In this document: positions 9,530 to 17,600 of the stretch, in pieces | How the letters are laid out: each line of letters opens with the position of its first letter | How positions within the stretch are numbered: position 1 is the stretch's first letter | Assembly: GCF_943193005.1 (NCBI RefSeq) | Contig: NZ_CALPCH010000004.1 | Coordinates: 62,001 to 126,000 of the forward strand | Direction of reading: 5' to 3' | Source: Pumilibacter intestinalis | Lineage (GTDB): Bacteria > Bacillota > Clostridia > Christensenellales > Pumilibacteraceae | Length of the DNA stretch: 64,000 bases | Translations under genes and position numbers: made by a program | Notes under the pieces: generated by a model | The model's database searches: none | The model's input: only the letters and a program-made list of their open reading frames with translations | What the model was told of the DNA's origin: nothing

Positions 9530-12500
9530 TTATTTTTTACTCGTAGGTCCTCTGCCCGTAGGTCTTGCTCCGGGACGGGTAGGTCTCGCGCCCGGTCTTG
9601 CTCCGGGACGCGCGGGTCTTGCGCCCGGTCTTGCGGGTCTTGCGCCGGAGCGTGCCGCAGGCCTTGCACCCGGTCTTGCGGGTCTTGCGCCCGGTCTTGC
9701 GGGTCTTGCGCCCGGTCTCGCCTTGGGAATACGGTTCACGCGCTCCGTAACTTTCTTGACAATTCTGCGCGGCTTCTGATTTGCGAGTTTTTTATACCTC
9801 GAAAGCTCTGCGGCATGGCTCGCGTCGTCCATGGATTTGGCAAGCAAATCGGTAAGCTCGGTAGACGTCTTTTCTTCTTCGTCGAGCGAAAGCTGTATTG
9901 AGTAGAATTTTTCTCTGAGCGCGTTGCCTTGGTCTTCCTCGGTAACGTTTTTAAGTTCTTCTCTCAGCGTAGCTATTTCCGCTTTGCGCTTGGCAATTTT
10001 TTCCTCTATGCGAGCTTTGTTCTTGGCTTCTTCCTCAGCCGCCAAACGAGCCTTTTCAGCCTCTTCCTCGGCTTCCTTTCTCGCCTTTTCGGCTTCTTCT
10101 TCAGCCGCTTTTCTTGCTTGCTCGGCTTCCTCTTCGGCAGCCTTTCTCGCACGCTCCGCCTCTTCTTCGGCTTCTTTGCGAGCGCGTTCCGCCTCTTCTT
10201 CCGCCATTCTCCGCGCTTCTTCGGTCTTTTCTTCCGCTTCCTTGCGAATGCGTTCCGCTTCCTCGGCGGCTTCCTGACGGGCGCGTTCCGCTTCTTCCGC
10301 GGCCTCTTTACGCGCAAGCTCCGCTTCTTCGCATGCGCGTTCCGCTTCTTCTTCCGCCATTCTCCGCGCTTCTTCGGTCTTTTCTTCCGCTTCCCTGCGA
10401 ATACGTTCCGCTTCCTCGGCGGCTTCCTGACGGGCGCGTTCCGCTTCTTCCGCGGCCTCTTTACGCGCAAGCTCCGCTTCTTCGCGTGCGGCTTCGGCGC
10501 GTTCGAGAGCCTCTTGCGCCAACCTTTCCGCTTCGGCTCTGCTTTCTTCCGAAGCGCGTTGAGCGTCGGCAACCGCCTTTTCCGCTTCCTGTTGCGCTAT
10601 CTGCGCCTGCAACTTGGCTTGCTCTATGGCGTTCTTCTGCTCTTCGAGTATCTTCTTGAGGTTCTCTGCTTCTATTTTCTTTCGGTCTTGCGAAATTATA
10701 CCGCTACCCGACGTAATGAGGTCGAGCGGGTTCACTCCGGTTTTCACCTCGTGGTAACGCGCCGACGCTCTCTCGAAATCTTCTTGCGCTCTTTCGAGTT
10801 CGCCGCGTGCCGCCTCGAGCTCCGCTTCGCCTTGTGTGCGCTGTTCGAGATTTGCCTTAATTCCCTCTGCGCGTACGTCTTCGAGCGCTTTGGTAAGCGC
10901 GTCAACCTCTTCACCCAGCGTTACCTGCTCCATGGAAAGATTGAGTTTTTCGTCGTCGTCCTCGCTGAGTTCTATCTTGAGATTTACCTCGTTGAGCTTA
11001 TCTTGAGCTTCGGTGAGCGCGTCTTCGGCTTGCTTCACGCGCTCGGCAACGCCCGACGCCGCTTCCGTTACCGACGCGTCGAGGTTTTCGGTCATGGAGT
11101 CGCAAACGCCGTGCCAATGCGCAACCGCTTCTTCTGCGGCGGCTTTGTCGGCTTCCACCTGCTTAAGCAACTTATCGAGCGCGATATTGCCTATAATCAA
11201 ATCTTCGGCGGTTATCACGTCGTCGAGTTCAATGCTCTCTTTGTCTATGAACTCGTTCGCCTTTCTGCGCACAGCCGCCATCTCTATGCCCTTGTTGGTC
11301 TTGAGCGTAGTGTTTGCCGTAGCCGCGCGGTCCAACTCGGATATTTCTTTGTTAAGGTCTTTTATGCGCGCGCTTATCTCGTTTATCTTCGCCGAGTCGG
11401 TTGTAGACAACAGTTCATTCTGAAGAGTCGCAACCGCGGTTTTGCGAGAGTCTTTGTCGTCGTCGCTGCCCTCTATCGCTTCGGCAAGTTCGCGTATCTC
11501 TCCGTCGAGAGTGTTAACCGTAAACATCATGGGATTGAGCACCTCGAGCTGTGCCGCCAAAGCCGCTTGCTTTCTTGCCTTTTCGGCAAGCTCCGCAGCT
11601 TTCTGCGCTTCCGCGCGTGCGGCTTCGAGTTCTCCGTCGCTCGCGGAAACGAGAGCCTCCGTAGCTTCTTTCTTGCCCGAGTATTCTCCCAAAAGTTCCT
11701 TGATGCGAGCAAGCAATCCGTTCGCCGTTTCAATCTCGGCTTTTCTGCCCGAAATCGCGTCTTTATCCGCTCTAATCTTAGCTTCGAGTTCGGCAATCTC
11801 TTTATTAAGGGCTTCTTTCGCCGATTTGCGACGCTCCACAGCCAAGTCGGTATTCTTATCGTCGAGCTTCTGCTCCGCTTCCTTGATACCGAACTGCAAC
11901 TCTTCGAGCGCGATATTCGCGCCTGCCGCGTCCGCTTCGGTCTTTTCGTTGGCGGCGGTTATCGCCTCCGCTCTGCTCGCAATAATGGCGAGTTCGGCGC
12001 GTAACCGCAAGTTGTTGTATTCCGCTTCCTTGAGCTTCTTTTCCTCGTCGCTCCATTCTTCCTGCGGCTCTTCGCGCGTAACGTCGGCTATTATGGGGTC
12101 GGCGGGGTCGAAGCCGAGCAACACAATGAGCGGGTCAATCTGCACAGCGGGTTCGATGTCGCGCTGTTGGGTTGCCGCCGCCATTCCCGCGGACTCCGCT
12201 TCGCGCTGCTTGAGCGACTTGCACGCTTCTTCTATGCTCATGCCGTTGCGTACGTCTTCGCGTATACGCTCTTTCTCTTTCTGAAGCTCGCGTTGCTGAA
12301 GGTCTTTGCTCTTATCGAACGTGCGCTTAAGCATGCCGCGCGGCTCGAATTTCTCCTCGTAAATTCTTATGAGCAGTTCTTCGTCCGATATGGGTATTAT
12401 TATCTCGTCGGTTGTGGGAGCAAAAGTCATGCTCTCGGTCGTGGGCGCGTAAGTAGCACCCATAGAATAGGTGTTGCCGCTCATCTGCTGAGTTGCGCCC

Positions 12501-14653
12501 ATGCTTACGGTGTTGCCCATGCTCATCTGAGGAGCCGCGCCGAGCGTGTTTTGCATGTTCGCCCCCGCGCTGTTCTGCGGAGTAGCTCCGAGCGCGAGCG
12601 TGTTGGGATTTACCTGCGCGGGATTGCCGCCAGCGCCGAGTTGCAACATCTGCCCCTGCGAATTAGCCTGTTGCGTTGCAAGTTGCTGTTGCGCCTGCGC
12701 CGCCGCAATCGTGGAATTGAGCTTTATTATATATGCGCTCGTAGGCGCGCTCGTTTCGAGCTCGTCTATCTTGCGCTTATGGATAGAACGCACAAACAGC
12801 CATATGATAAACAGTATCAAAAGCAAAGCCGCAAGCCCTATGCCTACCCAAAACAGTATAATTTCCCACAGTAACCAACCCGCAAAGAAATTGGTTGCGT
12901 CTATATCTATGCGCACGTTGCATATAATTTCTATGCGGTGTCCGTCCATGTTAACAAGAGTGGTTTTAATGCCTATCTTGTCATACCCTACCGATTGTTT
13001 GGGCCTTATGTTTATAGTTCCGTTGAAATAGCTCACCGTGGCGTAGTCTTCGAATTCTACGCTTTCGTCTTTTACCCAACCTTTCGCACTCATTAGCTGA
13101 TAGGTATCGTCTTTGAGTGCTTTGAATGCCGCCGAATTTATGGAGAACTGCAAATTCCTCGTGCCGCCTATATCCAACCTTACGTCATACTCGCCGTAAG
13201 CGGTAAACGGAACGGTTACTGTAAAGTCGCTCCTCGAATAAGACTCGCCGTGCCTGTAATAATTTATGGTAAACGTCAAATTAGCGCTGCCGTTTTTCTC
13301 GGCGGTAACGTCGTAATAAATATCGTCGCCCTCGCCGCCGCGCACAGCCGAAATATAGCTGTTCGTTCCTGTCACAAACTGATTTTCAAGGTTGGTAAAT
13401 CTAATTCCTTCTCCGTTGTAAGTAGGAAAATCGGCAATATCGCTCGGACGAATTCTCACCGTTTTATAACCGTAAACATTTTGCTTGTTATGGTCTATAT
13501 CAGGCTCGGCTGTACTGCTTACGTTTAGCGAAGTATTGAATTTGTAATCTTCCACCGCTTTCGCTCTCGGACGCTCCGACGGAGTAAAAACCACGGGAAT
13601 ATGAATGTTCAAATATGAACTGCCGCTAATTATTTTTACCGTAAAATCGAAATACGCGCCGTCGTCTTTCCAAACATAACCTTCTTTAGACGAAGACTGT
13701 GCAAGTTCCTGAACGTCGGCTTGATTGAAATTGACCGACCAAACAAAACTGAGTTTGTCTTCGTAATCGCCCGAATAATAACTTACGTCGCACGCTTTAC
13801 CGCTTACGGTAGGCGCAGTGAGTCTATCCACGCCGTATTCGCCGAACCCGTTAAACGCAAGATATTCATTACCTGCACGCACGGTATTTTTATCGGTTTC
13901 CGCAGTGATATTGTGCATAGCGTTTTTGGGATTTTCGGTATACAGCTTTCTCTTAAGAACGACTTTTTCAAGGTCTATTTCGTATTCGGAATAATTTGAA
14001 ATTTCGAGAGGAAACAAACTGTCTAGAGCCGCACTTGTTTGGTCGTCTTGCAATAACGCGCCCACATAAACGTCGACTACGGCATCCGTAACCGACGATA
14101 CTCTGTAATCCGTAGGCAAATATGCGGAAATTTCCACCTCAACCTGTATCTTCTTTGTTGCATTGCCATTTTTCAATACCAAAGCAAAACGGGGATTTCT
14201 GCCGAGCGTATCGGTAGTTTTCTTAGCTTTTATACTAATAGAGTTATACAAATATTCGCCGCTTGCATTATTATAATTACCGGCTTCTATGGAAAAATAA
14301 TCGTTAGTATAATTGTAAATATTTTCTTCTTTCGCTAAGCCGTAACCTGTTTCATTATGAAGAGCATTCAAAGCGATTGCCCTTTCTCTAAAGCTGTGAC
14401 TATCGTTATTCGTTTTTATATTGCTTTCGAAAGTATTTAGGTCTGCGGTTTTTCCGTTAATATCGAGAACTATTTTAGAGTCGGCTGCTATATCGTAATT
14501 TACCATAGAGCCGCTCGAACCACTTGACGCGGAAGCCGCTAAAGAATACGGTAAGCAAAGGAAAATCATTGCCGTGCTTATTATAAGCGCAAACAGCGCA
14601 ACCAACACAGCCGATGATATTTTCTTTTTGGAAACAGTCATCTTCGTTTGCAT
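9530..14653 (-). CDS. Giant bitopic membrane protein with coiled-coil cytoplasmic tail (1707 residues), unrecognised
   Basis: Not a recognised family. Residues about 10-40 form a signal segment ending in SLAASA. Residues 41-589 are a beta-rich extracellular part without cysteines in obvious pairs. A strong membrane helix covers about 590-622 and is followed by basic residues (SIHKRKIDE), which puts the rest inside the cell. The cytoplasmic part starts with a Gln/Asn/Gly/Met-rich low-complexity linker (about 650-740), then a long coiled coil (about 865-1650) whose distal half is a run of AEEEAERARKEAEEEA repeats. The tail (about 1650-1707) is RPGARPA repeats, very basic. The start is ATG at 14653, with AGAGGAAG four bases upstream. 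It follows the RCC1-type gene by 16 bases and precedes the coiled-coil gene by 36, so the three are probably co-transcribed and the products may work together. Confidence 0.92.
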   Translation of the reverse strand: MQTKMTVSKKKISSAVLVALFALIISTAMIFLCLPYSLAASASSGSSGSMVNYDIAADSKIVLDINGKTADLNTFESNIKTNNDSHSFRERAIALNALHNETGYGLAKEENIYNYTNDYFSIEAGNYNNASGEYLYNSISIKAKKTTDTLGRNPRFALVLKNGNATKKIQVEVEISAYLPTDYRVSSVTDAVVDVYVGALLQDDQTSAALDSLFPLEISNYSEYEIDLEKVVLKRKLYTENPKNAMHNITAETDKNTVRAGNEYLAFNGFGEYGVDRLTAPTVSGKACDVSYYSGDYEDKLSFVWSVNFNQADVQELAQSSSKEGYVWKDDGAYFDFTVKIISGSSYLNIHIPVVFTPSERPRAKAVEDYKFNTSLNVSSTAEPDIDHNKQNVYGYKTVRIRPSDIADFPTYNGEGIRFTNLENQFVTGTNSYISAVRGGEGDDIYYDVTAEKNGSANLTFTINYYRHGESYSRSDFTVTVPFTAYGEYDVRLDIGGTRNLQFSINSAAFKALKDDTYQLMSAKGWVKDESVEFEDYATVSYFNGTINIRPKQSVGYDKIGIKTTLVNMDGHRIEIICNVRIDIDATNFFAGWLLWEIILFWVGIGLAALLLILFIIWLFVRSIHKRKIDELETSAPTSAYIIKLNSTIAAAQAQQQLATQQANSQGQMLQLGAGGNPAQVNPNTLALGATPQNSAGANMQNTLGAAPQMSMGNTVSMGATQQMSGNTYSMGATYAPTTESMTFAPTTDEIIIPISDEELLIRIYEEKFEPRGMLKRTFDKSKDLQQRELQKEKERIREDVRNGMSIEEACKSLKQREAESAGMAAATQQRDIEPAVQIDPLIVLLGFDPADPIIADVTREEPQEEWSDEEKKLKEAEYNNLRLRAELAIIASRAEAITAANEKTEADAAGANIALEELQFGIKEAEQKLDDKNTDLAVERRKSAKEALNKEIAELEAKIRADKDAISGRKAEIETANGLLARIKELLGEYSGKKEATEALVSASDGELEAARAEAQKAAELAEKARKQAALAAQLEVLNPMMFTVNTLDGEIRELAEAIEGSDDDKDSRKTAVATLQNELLSTTDSAKINEISARIKDLNKEISELDRAATANTTLKTNKGIEMAAVRRKANEFIDKESIELDDVITAEDLIIGNIALDKLLKQVEADKAAAEEAVAHWHGVCDSMTENLDASVTEAASGVAERVKQAEDALTEAQDKLNEVNLKIELSEDDDEKLNLSMEQVTLGEEVDALTKALEDVRAEGIKANLEQRTQGEAELEAARGELERAQEDFERASARYHEVKTGVNPLDLITSGSGIISQDRKKIEAENLKKILEEQKNAIEQAKLQAQIAQQEAEKAVADAQRASEESRAEAERLAQEALERAEAAREEAELARKEAAEEAERARQEAAEEAERIRREAEEKTEEARRMAEEEAERACEEAELARKEAAEEAERARQEAAEEAERIRKEAEEKTEEARRMAEEEAERARKEAEEEAERARKAAEEEAEQARKAAEEEAEKARKEAEEEAEKARLAAEEEAKNKARIEEKIAKRKAEIATLREELKNVTEEDQGNALREKFYSIQLSLDEEEKTSTELTDLLAKSMDDASHAAELSRYKKLANQKPRRIVKKVTERVNRIPKARPGARPARPGARPARPGARPAARSGARPARPGARPARPGARPGARPTRPGARPTGRGPTSKK
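9572..9722 (-). repeat. 21-bp tandem repeats coding RPGARPA
   Basis: Degenerate tandem copies of a 21-base unit (plus-strand form GCGGGTCTTGCGCCCGGTCT plus T) encode successive RPGARPA heptapeptides at the C-terminus of the 1707-residue protein. About seven units are present with small length changes. Such arrays vary in copy number by slippage. The encoded tail is strongly basic and could bind nucleic acid, acidic protein tracts or lipid headgroups; which of these applies is unknown. Confidence 0.85.
10180..10485 (-). repeat. 153-bp tandem duplication inside the coiled coil
   Basis: Two nearly identical 153-base copies lie head to tail (about 10180-10332 and 10333-10485), shown by the stretch starting GCCATTCTCCGCGCTTCTTC at 10203 and again at 10356. 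Each encodes 51 residues of Glu/Ala/Arg-rich coiled coil. Only a few bases differ, so the duplication looks recent. It keeps the frame and does not stop at heptad multiples (51 is not divisible by 7). Confidence 0.85.
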
Positions 14654-14669
14654 CGTTCTTCCTCTACCG

Positions 14670-17600
14670 TCAGTTGTTTTCGTTTATGTTGCCGTCTATA
14701 GGCTCGAATGTAATTCCGTCGCCTTCCATTGCCGCTCTGAACTGCTCGTCGAGCTGTTCGGGAGTCATACCGTCAAACCCTACGCTCGGGTCGAATACGG
14801 GAACTCCCTCTATGGGCACGTCTTCAACGGGAACGCTCATAGGCGGTACGTCGCCCATTTGCACGCCGTCGGCAACCATGCCTTCGGGTGCGGCAGAGAA
14901 ATCTCCCATTTGCATACGCGCAACCGACTCGCGCTTGGCGGCAAGTTCGGCTTGCAACTCCTCGAGCGACATCTTGCCGCGCTTTTTCTTTGCCTTTTCG
15001 GCTTTTACTTTGCGCTCGGCTTTATTTGCAACATAGTTGTTTTCAAGCGAAATACCCGTTTGCGCTTCTCTTTGCATGCGCATATCGGTAAACATCTTGG
15101 CGTATTTGGGGTCTTCCATTTTGAGCTTGGTTTTAACGAGCTTTTCTTTGCTTACCGCCTCGGTCTTATTGTGCATCTTTTCACGCATCTTAATAAGCAC
15201 TTGGTTCTTCTTTATTATGCGCCGCTGGTCGGCTTTCTTCTTCCAGTAAATACCCATACGGATAAAGAAGATAATCACCAAAAGCGCGAGCACGCCGAAG
15301 AAAGAAGCCAAAATCACTGTTTTAGCCTGACTGTCGGTAAGCACGGTGTCTATACCCGTAACGGTTAACGAGAAATTGAGTATTACAACCTCTTCCTCTC
15401 CCGTATTGCCGTTTACCGAGCGCAACGCAACTCTTATATTTGCGTCGTTGGTTTCGGAGTGGAGCGTGGGATAATGCGGTATAAGATAGAATTCGCTCGA
15501 ATTCGTTTCGGACAGCACCTCTACGTATTCACTGTAGTCTTGCGCGCCGTCGGCAGACATAGCTTGAGCGGTAAGAATGGAATATGTGTTTTCATCCGAA
15601 TAACCGTTCATAAACTCGGTAAAAAGTTTCACCGAAACGGCGTATTTTCCCGAATTTGCGGTAAGGAACGGCGTTTCTCCGTTATCGCGACTGGTAAGCG
15701 CGATAGTGCCCGCCTTCTTATTGATTTCTATACTCAAAGGCTGATTGGTTTGCGTATCGTATAGTTTTTGTTCCGAAGGATACACATGGAACGCAACTTG
15801 ATATTTCACTCCGTCGGCGTCCGTAAATTCGGTTACTATGCGGTATACCGCGGTATCGTCGCTCGTGGAATTGAACGAACCCATTACAAGCCCTATATAG
15901 GTGTTTTGCTCGTCTACAAACGTGCGGCGAATAAAGGGTATACGGTCTACGCCATCGTCCGACACATCCCATTTATAATCCTCGTAAGTGGTCCACTCGT
16001 AATCGTTATCGTCTACCGGATTAGTAACTCCCTGCTTCAAAACGCCGCGCTGGTGGTAAGGCGAATTTTGCTTATCAACGGTAAGCGATTGCGTAATGCC
16101 CGCTTTAACGAGCGCGTTTGTAAGAGTGGAAAGTTGCACGCGCACCGTGCCCCTCACATTTACCGACGGCGCGGTTACGAGCATAACCACGTTAACCGGA
16201 AAGCTGTCGGTAATGGTATACTCTTCTTCTCCGTAAAGTTTAACTCTGTAACGCACGTATGCCGTGCCGCTCGTAACCGGTGTGAGCTTAATTTTGTTAT
16301 ACTCTTCTTTGCTCCAAGAAACTCTGAGTATATCGGTATCACTGCTCACAACCTCAACCTCGCAAAGTTGCAAAATTTTACTGTCAACAATGTTCAAACG
16401 GTTAGCCATGAAATCGAAACCGCCTTCGCTACTCACTCTTGCGGGATTAGTGGGATTGGGCTTTACCTGAAAGTTTCCGCTATCATATTCGCCGAACGTG
16501 AAATCAACCGTAAAATGAATGGTGGCACTTTCTGCCGGCGTATCATTATAGCTAAAAGTCTTATCGTCGCCTGTAGGCAATACTCTTCTTATATCCAAAT
16601 AAAATTCATATTTACCTGCGCGGCGCAAATTGCCCGTAATAGAGGTGGATGTGGCAGATAATTCTATAGGGCCGGCTATCCCCGCATCCGTTCCGTTAAA
16701 CGACGCTATAAGTTTGTTTATGGCGTCGTCGCCCACTTTGCCGTTATACCCTATCTCTATATTAGAGGTATCATTGAAATACGTTGACAAGTTGAAAGTA
16801 AACGTCCGCCCTTGCGATACGCTGAAAATTCCCAACCAGTTTATATCGAACGTATTTTTACCTATTTCGCTAAAACCTTCCGGTATTCCGTGAACATATT
16901 TGTCGTCCACTTTGTCTTTACGGAAAGTAAGCGAACTTTGCGTAAAAAGCTCGAGAGCGCGGTGCATATCTGCTGTGTTTGTCAAAGTCGTCGTCGCTTT
17001 TTGTCCGTTTTGCGTATATTTGCCGTCGTAAAGCGCAGGACGCAACATATTGAGTTTATTATCGGAGGTATGGTCTGTCGCTAATTTAATCGTAGGTGTA
17101 TTCACCTCATTTTTCTCGTTATAACCAATATACGTACTGCTCATGGAACGCAATGCGGTAATCGTAAATACGGTATATTGAAGCGTTAACCCTTTATCGG
17201 TAACAGTAATATCTATGCCGTACATATTATTGAATTGCGAAACTCTCACGTTGTTATCGGTAGCTTCGAACAAATCTTTAAGACTATTCAAAATTGCGGT
17301 TTTGTCATCCTGACTTATATTTGCATCGAAAGTGAAAGGCAACTCTAAGGTTTTTGTAACCGGAGCATACCTGTAAATTTCAACGCCGTTTTCGGATACC
17401 GTACCCGATGTTAAGGAATTGCTGTGTACGTTATTTACGTTTTCGAGAGTCAATTTGTCGCCGTCTATGTCCGAAGCCATAAAACGGTACTTGTTATCAT
17501 AATATTTAGCGGCGTATTGATTGTAATACAAAAGGTTGCCCGCTTTGATTTTAGCTTGGGCGGGAAATCCCGGGTCTTTTTTCGCAATCTCGGAAATTAA

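Noticed and set aside
9929-12004. A 691-codon plus-strand frame within the 1707-residue gene
   Set aside because: Its Phe/Arg/Gly-rich repeats mirror the AEEEAERARKEA repeats on the other strand; no promoter, ribosome site or recognisable fold.
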